From assembly GCA_024138025.1 (NCBI GenBank), contig JAMXBD010000111.1:868001-932000 (forward strand): a DNA stretch of 64,000 nt, written 5' to 3'. Positions 1 to 11,452 of this stretch are shown here, in pieces (the first letter of the stretch is position 1; each line of letters starts with the position of its first letter). The stretch is from Combretum micranthum. Its lineage: Eukaryota; Streptophyta; Magnoliopsida; Myrtales; Combretaceae. The notes beneath the pieces are model-generated. The model did no database searches, was not told where the DNA came from, and saw nothing but the letters and a program-made list of their open reading frames with translations. The position numbers and the translations under genes were made by a program.

Positions 1-200
1 TACTATCAAGCTCAATTGTGACAACAAGCGTATTTGGTGTGGTTAGACAACTAATACCTTTTGTGATATCTAAACAACTATCGCTACTATTCATCTATGA
101 TAGCTAGACAATCATCATTAAATAGCGAATGCAGTAGTTAGACAACCACCACAGGAATGATACCAAGACAACTATCGTGGATACTCATTTACTACCGTTA
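1..200. repeat. Degenerate short tandem repeat
   Basis: The first 200 bases repeat a motif close to TAGACAACTATC about five times, at intervals of roughly 30-40 bases (near 33, 72, 112, 137 and 164). Copies differ at several bases, so this is an old array. It may continue to the left of the window. No coding function is visible. Confidence 0.5.
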
Positions 201-592
201 AGCTTGTTCTCGTATGACTTCTAGAGGATGTCATCTACTAATTTATAGAGAAGGAACTTTGAACATATATAGCAATGAGATATTGATAACTTGGGAAAGG
301 AATCATGCTAATTTCTTTTTACTACTTTTATATGGGTATTTGCTATATGGGCAATACTCATTATTGAGTTGGTTAATGAATGCTAAAAAAAAGAGATATG
401 CTCCAAACATATCGGCATGTATATGTGGAAAGGGCTATATGAATAAAATGGGAAAGGAGAAAGAATTAAAAGAGCTATTGATATCTATATTTCGATATCA
501 ATATCTATTGATATGGAAGGTGCTAAATAAAAGAAAAAAAAAGGGAAGAGATATTGTCCCTTTACATGAATCCTTTCAACAACATCATTTAG

Positions 593-1252
593 CATGATGT
601 CTCATTATATGTTAAGCTATAATGTCACGTCAGGTAGCTATGTAGCTATCTTGTGTGCACATAAGCATCAAGCGGTGCCATAGCTAATTACACACACACA
701 CACATATAATGCCCAAACCCCTTCAATTTCATTTAAAGAATTTTAGTCTGGGGGCAAGAGTACATGAATTGACATGTTAAAGGCTAATAAAAAAAAAGGA
801 TAGGATTGTGAAGAGGTTTTATTTTATATGTTGTCTGGAGGTAATAAAGAATAATAGAGCATATATATTAGCACATATGTGCTTTAGTAACGTGTTATGA
901 GCTGATAAAAAAAAGGAGAAAAAGAAAAAAATATATATATATTATCTAGGGGCAATATATAAATATATATAAATATGTATTTTGGCCTAAAGTGTTGTGT
1001 GTAAACAAGTTATACTACAAACACCAAAAAAAAAAAAAAATTCATGCAGCGCTAGTGTTAAGCTTGAACACTGTAATTTGATGTCCAATGAAACACTAAG
1101 CTATGATAATGTGTTTGGTAGCTATGCAGCTATTGTATGAGTACATAAGCACCGAATAGCACCATAGCTAATTGAAAGATTTATTTTATACCCAAATCCC
1201 TTAAACTTCATTTGAAGAACTTTGATTGGGGGGGGGGGGGGGGGGGGGGGGG
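593..1252. repeat. Diverged direct repeat pair ending in G-rich tract
   Basis: Bases 593-746 and 1078-1237 are diverged copies of one sequence. Shared landmarks in order are GATGTC, AAGCTAT, GGTAGCTATG(T/C)AGCTAT, CATAAGCA, CCATAGCTAATT, CCCAAA(T)CCC and a TTTGAAGAA-like segment before a G-rich tract. The tracts CTGGGGGCAAGAG (near 748) and CTAGGGGCAATA (near 945) resemble the purine-rich 3' noncoding parts of Athila/Tat retrotransposons. That assignment is inference only. A (CA)n microsatellite lies at about 691-704. Confidence 0.45.
1228..1252. repeat. Poly-G run of 25
   Basis: Twenty-five consecutive G bases occur, followed by AAGGGG. Such a run is rare in AT-rich plant DNA and is a likely site of wrong length in the assembly. 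It sits exactly where the second copy of the flanking direct repeat has its G-rich tract. Confidence 0.95.
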
Positions 1253-4200
1253 AAGGGGTGGAATATAGAGGGCTAAATCTTGATTTCAACTCTTTGGGCT
1301 AAGTGACAGCCTCTAAGGAGTCAAGTCCATAAAATTGGAATGACTAAGGGAGATTTGGTATGATGGGTTTAGAGTAGGGACCGTTAGATCGAACTGACCC
1401 ATCCGCTCCTAACCTTTCTCAAGAAATTTATGTACTTAAAGAGGCCTTCCATGGGCCAAAGAGTTCATTGAGAAATCCACCATTAAGAGAACTCGTCTTG
1501 CTCGTTGATGGTCAACACGATCTGATAAACATTATTAAGAGCCAAGCTCTGTAAATATCTAGAGTTCTTCCTCATTAAAGGGATCTAGAATTTGATAGAA
1601 ATGTCGTTATGCTGTCTAAATTCTCTCACAAGAGATCAAATAGAGCCCAGAATGAAGAACACATGGCCTCTCCTCTGCAATAGTAGGGTTGATGCTATAT
1701 AGCTTCTCCACGTATTACTAGTGCATTCAAGCTTCTTGTGATTGTCTGCTCATCCTCCTAATCTTACTACTCTTAGTCATTTTTGTATGTGCTTCTACGT
1801 CAATCCTCTAAGGCTACTTATAGCACAAGACACACGTTGTACACACATGGCTACTGTAATTAGATATACCCCACTACACTACTTATCTCAAACTTGTATT
1901 TTTTCTTCCAAATGAGAATGTAGATAATTAATTTGATAAGTAGAAGTTGAATTAGGTATTTTATCAAATTTAACTTTACGTGTAAATTTTAACGGGTAAA
2001 AAGTTCAATTGAGCATGCTTAGGGATTTCAAATATCACATGTAAATTAAAAATGTTATTCATTTTTTTATCACCTTATATATGACGTTCGTTATTTAAAC
2101 TTATTTCTAATGTTGATTGGATGCAATGTAGTCAATAAAATAATAATTTTTTAATTATTTATAATTTTCCGTTCTTTTTTTAATATATACTTGGGAACAT
2201 ATAATCAATGGATCCATTTGCGTATGGTGACACAAAATAAGATTTAGAATCTATCAATTATGTGGATGCTTATCATTCGGGTAAAGAATGAGTTATACGT
2301 GGTTCGATCACTTATGTTCTGGAAACCTTTGTTCTTGCTTTTATCATTTTTGCCCTTTTGCACACAGGAAATAATTGGGCCCATATATTAAAAAGAGAAC
2401 TTACCTCTATGTCAGTAAATACATTAATTTATCACCCACCCACCAATAATGGATGCTCTTGGAATACTAGTTAACTATCTATTCATTCACATCCACATGT
2501 ATGCAATAACATATATAACAAAATAATAAAATAATAAATTTCTTATCATCCCACTGGACAAGTACAGTGCATCATATAATTGGAGGGTTTTATTTTTATT
2601 TTTTAATTTAAATTCTGGATCGTTTATTTTTATTTTTTTGCAGCACTAGACATGCTGTTAGGGTTTGGTACCATAAACTAAAAACCGAAAATCAAATGAA
2701 ACCAAACAAATATCGCATGATTATATATGACAAATAATAATACGGCAACAGTATAACTTTTAATTGTACATTAGGATTAAAAAAAGGCACTTCGATGGAT
2801 AGTTTTCTACAAGACAAATTGACAAACTACATAAGTGAGGAATTTTAAGTGATAATATACCAAAATATAGTATCGTTTAAAAACGGCAGTAATATAATTC
2901 AACCACAGATAGAATAAAGGGATCGATAATATCTAAATTACAACCTGCATTTTTATATTATTTTAATTTTATACACACACTGTGTTTAAAATTGATAGAT
3001 GTTACATTATATCCAATCAAATTTTTGTTTGTCAAACTTACTACCTTACCTCCAACTTGTACTTTTAACCAATGTGTATTTTGCTATACCATCGCATAAA
3101 AGTACTAAATTTAACAAGAAAAATTTTAATTAGGCATGAGATAGTGCATATTCAACCTCAAGGTATAAAATTTAACAAATAAATGTTTAATTGGATATAA
3201 TATGTAGTAATTTCAACTTCAAGTGTAAATTTGAAAAAAAAAATTAATAGGGATTTTGAAATTGCAAAAAAAATAAAATAAAAAAAGAATCACCCAAATT
3301 TTGGGTAATTATTAAAAAAATTCATTGCCTCATGCTTTAAGTTTATAAAACCGACCTAAACCAATTATTTTGGTTTGTCTTTAATTCTAAAACTTTTTTA
3401 TTTTTTTCATTTTAATTTGAACATTTTCCAGATTAGATAGTTTGGTTTAGTTTGAAATATTATTGAAATCAAATCAAACCAAGTGGTGCCCACCCGGGCC
3501 ACCCCTACTACATGCACATTCCATGCATTAGCTTGAAAATGCTTGTAATGGAAAAAAAAAAAGAAAAAGGAAAATGTTTGTGTCATAGTTGAAAGTTGAA
3601 TGACCTTAGATTGTTTACATTTGAATATTAGGCTAAATCCATCATTAATTTGTGATTTAACGCATCAAACTAAATGATAGTGTCTAAACAAGTCTATATT
3701 ATGGATAGCTATGGGAGTTTCGACTAGATGAACTCAAATTAAGAATCAACAAATAGGTCTTGTTTTCTCTCAACCTCTTTTACATAGGCTCATACATTCA
3801 ATAAGAAGACTACAAGCCTTAAGCTCATGATAAACTTATCAAGATAACTCTAAAAAGAGTATATATGCCACATCTTATCTATCAATCACCAAGGTGATAT
3901 GCTATATGTCATCAAATACAAGGGTCAATAAATATAAAGCAAAATATGACACAATTTTATAGATTAAAAAAATAATAAAACATTACAAGATTGTAAAGAC
4001 TTTAGTTGTAAAAATCAAATTAGTTTTAAATGAAGAACAAGTCAAATCTACCTATGAATAGCAAGATTGAAATTTTGAAGTTCCTTTATTTTAACCATTT
4101 ATTTTAGCTATTAAGATTGCCTATTTTTCATTTCAATCACTTTTCACGAAATCGTCCCTCTAAATGTCATCTTCTTATTACAGAATTGAAACCATCTGAA

Positions 4201-4757
4201 TAGTGAAACTTACGCCACGTAAACTGTGAATATTAAATAGATCCTTGCATCTATATAATGTGGATGATGCAGTGAAAGGAATGGAAAATGCCACGCTCCA
4301 TTGATTTGCACACGAGCACCAGAATATGGTCCAATTGTCTATAGATTCTATGAATATCTACACAAATAGTACAAAAAAAATTATAAAGGAATTCGAGATT
4401 TCAGGAAAAAACTAAGCAAAATGGCTCAAAATTATATTGTCGATAATAAAATTGTCCTATTCTTACTAGGGTGTATACTTATAAGCAAGTTCGAAACTTA
4501 CCAATAATAAGACAAATAAAATGTTATAAACAACAAATAAAATAGAATTGTTTATAAAAAAGTTATAACACACATAAAACTTTCACAAAAAAAAAAAAAA
4601 AAAAAAAAGATATTTTAAGGGCTTAAATAGTGGAATGTACCTTAAAATCGACATAACCCATTACTAAACGTGGTGACTTCTTTTAATTGGCTCGTTTCTT
4701 GTAAGATAGGGAACTAAAATTATAGATCTACCATGGGCTAATCTTTGCCTCATTTTC
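1253..4757. other. AT-rich intergenic DNA, no gene seen
   Basis: No protein family is recognisable on either strand and long frames are absent. The stretch holds A/T runs (for example a run of about 20 A at 4589-4608), a patch at 3340-3500 with AACCAAACC-type words next to a CCCGGG-containing segment, and a short piece near 4657-4690 that resembles the inside of the MITE at 9027-9366. These look like worn transposon fragments. Confidence 0.5.
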
Positions 4758-6003
4758 TCATATACTTGTTAACCACACCTCATCATCCTCACTAGGGTGG
4801 ATAGAATTTGCCCTTGAATTCTCATTGTTTGAACTATCGCCAGTGTAAGAGATAAAATGTTTCACATTAAATATATTACTGGTCTGAATATGGCTTAGTA
4901 GTTTCAATTTGTATGCATCAAGATTGATCTTCTCAATGATCTCAACCATCCTAATCTTCTTATCTAAAACTTTGGAGTATTCACCTTTAGAAAACTGATC
5001 CTCTATGAAAATAGACCATACAAAATTTTTTACAGCAAATTCCTTATGTCTTCATTTCGTGTCAACACCCTCTTTAATTATCTCCTTACCCACCATGACA
5101 AAAACAACATCTAAATCCTTTAACTCTTCTTGAAATCTAACCATATATAACATACTACTACTACGACTCCCTTTCACAAGCTTGGACTTAGCAAGTTCTT
5201 TATTAGGAGACAACACAATTTTTACCCCTTTATACATGAATCTATAAGCATTAGCCTTGCCATCATGTATCACATTCCTATCAAACTACAAGGTCTCCCC
5301 AACAGTAAGTAGCAAGTATCAATTGTAACTACGTTGCACCAAACATGCCCTATGGAAAATGAAACTAGTGCTCATTTGAGATAGTTACCTCGCTTCCCTT
5401 CTTTAGCTATGCCAGCTTGTACGACTTAGGTTGTTGCTCAAGTTTAATGCCCAATTTATGCGTTGCATCTATTGATATGACATTCTCACATCAACTAGAA
5501 TCTACTATGAACTTACATACTTTGCCTTGAATTAGGCAAGTATATCGAAAAATGTTATTTCTTAACCAATCTTTCTCAATAGCTCTAGGAATCACACAGG
5601 ACCTCCTCATCACTAGAGTCCACTTTCCATCCCCAATCACAAACTCTTCTTCTACATATTCAACAAAAAAACTAGACCTCCATCACCAATAGCCTCGTCC
5701 TCCTTTTCTTTGTTCTTAAAAACTGTGTTTTCATAAGAACAAAACGTCTTTTTCTTTGCTTTCCTATACTCAGACTGTCAATGACTAGCCTTAATACATT
5801 TGAAACATTTAATCTCACTAGTGCTGGGACCATTAGTGTTGGGCTTAGTAAAGCAACCAGTCGTGTTGTTGTTTGCGCCTCTACTTCTGACACAATTCAC
5901 CTTGCCACGACTACTACCAACTCCGCCATTGATCACAGCACTACTTCTCATACAATCCTAGATTGCCTTTGTTGTTTCTCTATAATCAACACTCTATGGT
6001 GTG

Positions 6004-6008
6004 CTACT
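6004..6008. repeat. Target site duplication CTACT (left)
   Basis: Left copy of the 5-bp duplication flanking the solo LTR. The matching copy is at 7981-7985. Confidence 0.75.
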
Positions 6009-7980
6009 TGATCACATTTTTTCTATATGCGCTTTTTTAAAGCTCTTTTTAGTTAAACTGAAATTCCTCTAGAAGTGGAATTTTTAACCGATAGTGTATC
6101 GGGTGCGTATGCAGTAATAATATATTGGTGAATACCAAGTCAAGTCCGCAAGGAATGAGGACTAGCTATCAAATATGTCATTCCAAATTTATAGCTAGGC
6201 AAATCAAACTTGTTTCTCTTTTTAGATTTTCTTATATAATACTAATCTACTAAAACTAATATGGGATTTCCAACACTTTAATTGAATTAGTCATGAGTTA
6301 ACAGATCTAAATAACAATCAAATGTATGCTACTGATTAGAAATGCACTTATCGATCTAGATTATCAATGGGTTCAATTTTTTAAGTAATAAGCACCAAAT
6401 AACAACTCATTTTCCCAAAGTGAGTAACTACCCTAGATTAACCAATCAATATTTCCTATCTATAGGAAAGTGATCCATTGATAAATATGTATCAATTTAT
6501 CAAACCCTAATTGAATTACAAACCATATCTCTATGTGAATTATAATCCAGATTAGATAATCACAAAATCGATTAGAAAGGAATTTTTCAATTATAATCCT
6601 AATCTATCATGAATTCTTAATCTAAAAGAAAATTGCAAGAACTATGAATTAACGCCAACAATCCGAATATAAACAAGGATCCAATCAATAACAGGAATCA
6701 TCGATCATATATTTTGGATAGAAACTCAAAACCAAATAAAGCACCAAAAAAGAAATTAAGTTCAAATACCATCCAATAAATGGACATAGAAAAGGAACAA
6801 AATCACTAGTCAAAGAAATCTTGTTCTTGAAATCCAAACATAAATGATGTTGTCCACTTGAATCCTGGTGTAGAATCCGATATTAAATCAAAAACAAAAC
6901 TTAACTAGAAGTCTATGTCCTAATTCTATCAAGGAACAATGAAGAGAGGAGCTATTTTCATGCCTAGAGTTTCTACATAACAAAATGATATAACAAGAGA
7001 AGTTTATATATGAAAAGTTGCAGGGAAGATACGCTGGCACTCTACACCAATGGCGAACTTTTGGATCTAGCCGACCTTTTTTTTTAAATTGATTTCCAAG
7101 AGCATTTTTGAATGTACACTGGTTTCAATGCTAGTGGCCTTGAATCTTTAGTTGTCGGTGTACGTTGTAGAAATTGTCTCCAAAGCAAGATAGCTAGCAA
7201 CTTTTAAGCAGTGCTGTGTACAGAAAGTTCATGGCGATTTTCAACTTTAATCTAATCAGAATTTGTCAAAAATTATAAAATTAAAGTTGTATATCTTTCT
7301 CTCCTATTTCAATAGGATGTAGAATCATATCAAATGGAGCTCGTATGAGAGAAATATGCCGAATTCACTGAGATAATGTCGGCTGCAAATCTCACTAATA
7401 CTCCACACTTACAGTAACTTCAAGATAATTTTCAACCTTCATTCTTTCATAATTAACAAAAAATCAAACATGAAGATTGTGATCTATCTCTCATATTTTC
7501 ATAGGATTTTGAATCACATCAAAAGAAGATCAGATGGGAGAGATATTTGATATTTACTAAACTCTGTCATTTTCTAAAACGTGAACGCTATCACTGTAAT
7601 AGCAGTAACTTCATGGCATATTTTGATCATGATGCTTTCCGAATTTATTCAAACCCAAAACATGAAAGTTGAAGATATCTCTCTTATCTTTCAATATCAT
7701 TTTGAATCATTTCAATAGAAGCTCAAATGAAGAGATATGTTGAATATACAAAACATCGCAAAAACTATCCTGTTATGCTTGTATGGCGGCCTACATTCTT
7801 CTTATCTCCAATTTTGCATAGAACTTCTCTAATTTGCTTGTGTTTGATTGTCAAGTCCTTCAATGACCTGAAATATCAAATTAATCATACTTAGGTACCA
7901 TTTCCTTGGGATTTCTATAAAATCTATAATAGTTAAGCATGATTTGATTAATGAAAATTGAATGAAATATGACTTTATCA
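6009..7980 (-). mobile_element. Solo LTR inserted in gypsy gag
   Basis: This 1972-bp block interrupts the gag reading of the gypsy remnant. It starts TGATCA and ends TTATCA, and is bordered on both sides by CTACT (6004-6008 and 7981-7985), the 5-bp target duplication expected of LTR elements. The gag protein reads on across the gap, from DTINLFDLIS on one side to a HRVLIIEKQ-like stretch on the other. No PBS, PPT or second LTR is seen inside, so a solo LTR is the simplest reading. A TATA-like word on the minus strand near 7007 suggests minus orientation. Confidence 0.75.
7205..7770 (-). repeat. Three ~190-bp repeats in the upstream half of the solo LTR
   Basis: Three diverged tandem units start near 7205, 7415 and 7605. 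Each carries in order an AGTAACTTCA-like word, a (C)AACCTTCATTC-like word, AAAATCAAACATGAA-like text, a TCTCTCATATTTTCATAGGAT-like core and GAATCA-ATCA. They lie upstream of the presumed minus-strand TATA word, so in the U3 part of the LTR, where repeated promoter modules are common. Confidence 0.6.
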
Positions 7981-7985
7981 CTACT
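7981..7985. repeat. Target site duplication CTACT (right)
   Basis: Right copy of the 5-bp duplication flanking the solo LTR. Confidence 0.75.
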
Positions 7986-8830
7986 AACACACTAATGAGG
8001 TCGAACAAATTAATAGTATCTAAATCAACAATTTCCATCCCCTAATATACCGTGCAACCAATTGATACTCGCTTCCTAAATCCCATTCCTAGCAATAATT
8101 GATAAAATTTAGTAGTGTATTCATCTACTGACCTATTGCTTTATTTTAGATTCACGGCCTTTGATACATGATGCGTTAGAAATTATAGGGCAAAAATGCT
8201 ACTCACAAGTGCTTCTTCATGCTCTCCCATGAGGTAATTTTGGATTTCCCTAGTCTGCATCGGGTCAATTTTGTCTATTGCCACCATGCCATAGCTCTAT
8301 CATGGAGTCTGGTCACCACCAATTGCACCCATTTATCCTTTGGAAAACTCTAGAATCTCTTCCATTATAGCCAACCAGTTTAAGAACTCCTCTAGTTAGA
8401 GGTTGCCATGAAATTCAGAATCTCCATTCTCATTCCAGATTCTCATTACCTCCAATCTTCCTCAAAATGAAGCGTATCATGCCTACGTGGCAATTCTTTG
8501 TATTGCTCTTCTTCCTCAATAGAAGAGGAATCATACTCTGCCTCATCAGGATCAGGCGCCATATAAGGGTTTCTTCCACATCCATGGTTAACATCCTATT
8601 TTTATTTCCCATTTGCGTACCAACCTCTTTGCAAGCCAATCCACTATCACTTGTGCATTCGAAACACTAAGATTGTCTGTTCTTCCTTCCTATCATTCTC
8701 TCCAAGCAATCCCATCATCAAATATCATCTCCTTAACAGCACTTTTAAGTTACATGCCAAGCGCGAGCTTCGCACAACATGCGCATGACTACCCAAGAAG
8801 AACCCTGCATCTACGTATTGCACAGTAGTA

Positions 8831-9017
8831 GACCATAAATTGGATTGCGCAATTATGACAACAACTTTCAATGTTGTGGAATAGCAACAATAATTATGAT
8901 ATGAACAGGGGTAATTACATGCTATGACACTGAACTTATTAAGATGTTATTACTAATATTATATGATCACTTTTGGTATATAATTTTCAAGGTACTTAAT
9001 TGAATAACATTATTGAA
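8831..9017. other. Short unassigned stretch
   Basis: AT-rich DNA between the N-terminal side of the gypsy gag remnant and the MITE. I see no PBS or LTR end that would close the gypsy element. Confidence 0.4.
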
Positions 9018-9026
9018 TAAAATACA

Positions 9027-9366
9027 CCGGAAGGTTACAACATTTGGGGGAAAGTTCATTTTAGGTCATAACATTTCAAAAAATATCTTTTAAGATTTAA
9101 TTAAATATTTCTCTTATTAATACATATCAATGGGGCCTTAAAAGAAGGGTTTTTTAATTTTTAATTAAATATTTTTCCTATTGACACATGTCAATGGTAA
9201 CCTCAATTGACCCACTTCTCTAAACGCTGTGACATCTTTTTTGAACCACTCGAAAAAGTTGTGACCTAAAATAAGCCTACTTACTAAACGTTGTAATCTC
9301 TTTTAGACCTTTCGAAACGTTGTGATCTAAAATAAACTTACCCACAAATGTTGTGACCTTCCAATG
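9027..9366. mobile_element. MULE-like MITE with ~50-bp inverted termini
   Basis: The left end (9027-9076) and the reverse complement of the right end (9317-9366) match over about 50 bases: GGAAGGT(T/C)ACAACATTTG, then GGG(A/T)AAGTT(C/T)ATTTTAG, then TCA(T/C)AAC(A/G)TTTC. The element is 340 bp long with no coding capacity. It is flanked by similar 9-mers, TAAAATACA (9018-9026) and TAATTTACA (9367-9375), 7 of 9 matching. Long termini and a 9-bp duplication fit the Mutator-like group. The exact outer ends could shift by a few bases. Confidence 0.75.
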
Positions 9367-9375
9367 TAATTTACA

Positions 9376-11003
9376 CTAAAATTGTTATTGTTTATTTTAT
9401 CTGCAATATAATTTTGGTATTAAACTTTTTATAGTACCCAATATCTCTTAAAATTTTATTTTGCCAAGCAGTTTCGTCCATGGACAGTGTGGTATCTTAC
9501 CTCATATGTAGACCTTAGCCTATGATGGGAGGAGTGTAAGGTATGGAATTAGGATAATCAATATGGCTGAAAGTTACAATTTTACCCTTAAAGATAATAG
9601 AAACCTGTTGCTCATAGCATTAATAAAGAAAACATTCAACAACTACAATATGTGTTCAATAGGTAGAGACACAAAACATTTGAGGCATTGGCGATTGGTA
9701 CAATGTTGATAGATCACGTTGCAAAGAAATATGAATGGTGGAATAAAGTTTCAAGTGCTCATTGTGTGACATTATTTAACTACCATGATTAGTATATTAG
9801 CTGTACCAATGTCATACTAGTTTGCATGGTAAGTTCAATGTCGTAATATTGGGCTATATTTATACTATTTGTATGGTAGATTCTAATCTTTATTTTTATA
9901 ATACATCAAAGGCTGACTTCATTGGGTAACTCGCTCATATGCCATACATTGATACGCCATCTAAGACATCGTTGATTATGGGGTGGTTCAACAATTTAGA
10001 GGCATCACCCTTGAGAGAGCCACCACCACCACCAACCCATATAGATGATAATAGTGGTGATTGTCTATTGCTATAGTTGGCATAGGTAAGTCAATGGAAG
10101 CCATAGGGAAAGGCCAAGGGAGGGGCAAAGGCTAAGGCAAGGTTATAAGCATGTAGCAAAAGACATTAGGGATGAGTCATTACCCACAATAGTTCAGACT
10201 AGAAAGTCGATCTCATTAATTATTTAACAGCTTATAATAATATTTTAATTGACTTCCATAGCCCTCATTTTTATTTTACTTTACTTAAAAAATTAGAAAC
10301 TTTAAAACGCTTCCCTTCTATTTATGATGCTTGCATTAGCGTATGTAATAGGCACTTTAAAAGCATCATACTTGGGGTACTTAGATGTTTAACCGAGTTA
10401 GCTCAGTTTCGCATGGTGTTTGGTTTGGTTCCCTCCTGACCAGCTCAGCTTTCCTCGAGAGCTTTCATCAACTCCCCATCATCCTAGTAGCATTTGTAAA
10501 ATATAAGTGAAAGGTAGACGATAAAGGATCTTGCTAAAATAAAAATACACCCATCTTTATTGGTATGTTATCCTAAACTACAAGATTTTTCGAGTTTTGG
10601 TTTTAATTAACTGTTTGTAGCTCCTCCTTTCCCTTCTATTGTCTCAGGCAAATTCACAAATCACAGGCCTACATTATCACCTACAATACTACATCACTAA
10701 TATAATATTATATAACTTCAATTATAGCGTAAATATACCTTAATTTGAATATCAACAACTGCTTTGAAAGCAATGCAATCGGAACCGATCTGAACCGAAC
10801 CGAACAAATCCGTAGTCGATATAGTTCAGTTAAGAATCTCAAGCAGTTCGTTTTATTAAATATTTAACTAAATCATTTCAAATACGGTTTAACTTAGCCT
10901 GGTACATCAGCCGAACCGAACCAAATCAAATCGCAAACATCTCTATTAGTAAAAGAAAATGAAAATACCAAGAAAGTAACCATCCATAGTAACAGCATTC
11001 ATT
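9376..11003. other. Intergenic stretch, no gene seen
   Basis: AT-rich DNA downstream of the FATB 3' end. Short open stretches occur near 9655-9790 and 9930-10065 but match nothing I know. Words of the AACCGAACC type cluster at 10780-10940, as in several degenerate non-autonomous plant transposons. Confidence 0.4.
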
Positions 11004-11452
11004 TTAAAACAGAGAGATTGGGAGGACTAAGGTGCCTTCAGGGTACAAATGAATATTCACATTGAGACCATAGTCCAAACCCCAAACATATACTCCAAAG
11101 AGGGAGAGGGGATTAACAAATGAAAAAAAAAAAAAAAAAGCTGAATAGATGACTATTTCTACTGAAAACACATCAGGGTTTATAACCAGAGTTGTCAAAA
11201 TTGAACCCAAGACTAGTGTAAAACAAGTAGATAGAGCAAAAAGCAAGAGAAAAGCTAAATTACAACAGGTTACCATTTCATTCATTCTTTTTCTTCGAGA
11301 AAACAACTCAAAACGAATATATTATCGATATAGATTTTTATATATATATAGAAGAAATATTACTCAAGGATATGAGAAGGATTCTACACGTGTGACGAAA
11401 CTGAGCAGCAACCTGCTGCTATTCAATCCCCAACTTGGATGGAACTCATGGA
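11004..11452 (-). other. FATB: Probable FATB 3' untranslated region
   Basis: Sequence just downstream of the FATB stop codon on the minus strand. It contains A-rich polyadenylation-like words (for example AATGAATGAAATG near 11276). The real cleavage site cannot be set without transcripts. A run of T on the minus strand lies at about 11124-11139. Confidence 0.4.

Larger units (their letters stand above)
4758..8830 (-). pseudogene. Ty3/gypsy retrotransposon remnant (gag, protease, pol tail)
   Basis: Read on the minus strand, this is a decayed gypsy polyprotein. The gag core lies at about 8600-7985 and has the AMAWW and NRSVDEYTTKFY signatures, with stops inside. After the nested insertion the gag resumes near 6003, and a damaged zinc knuckle (KCFKC..H) lies near 5790. 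A protease-like segment with a stop inside FIVDS / CENVIS lies near 5480. The spacer between protease and RT (HDGKANAY) is at 5273-5052. The coding then jumps to the C-terminal tail of integrase (VEIIEKI...DAYKL) at 4949-4758. RT, RNase H and the integrase core are missing, so about 3 kb has been deleted between 5052 and 4949. No LTR pair is visible around it. Confidence 0.75.

Noticed and set aside
214..597. 127-codon open frame near the window start
   Set aside because: No family resemblance, low-complexity and Lys/Leu-rich, inside repeat DNA. Chance frame.
5781..6011. Thr/Ser-rich plus-strand frame
   Set aside because: Antisense of the gypsy gag zinc-knuckle region.
9655..10065. Coding-like stretches with EALAIGTMLIDHV and a Pro run
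   Set aside because: Only short frames broken by stops. I could not tie them to any family, so they are not called as genes.
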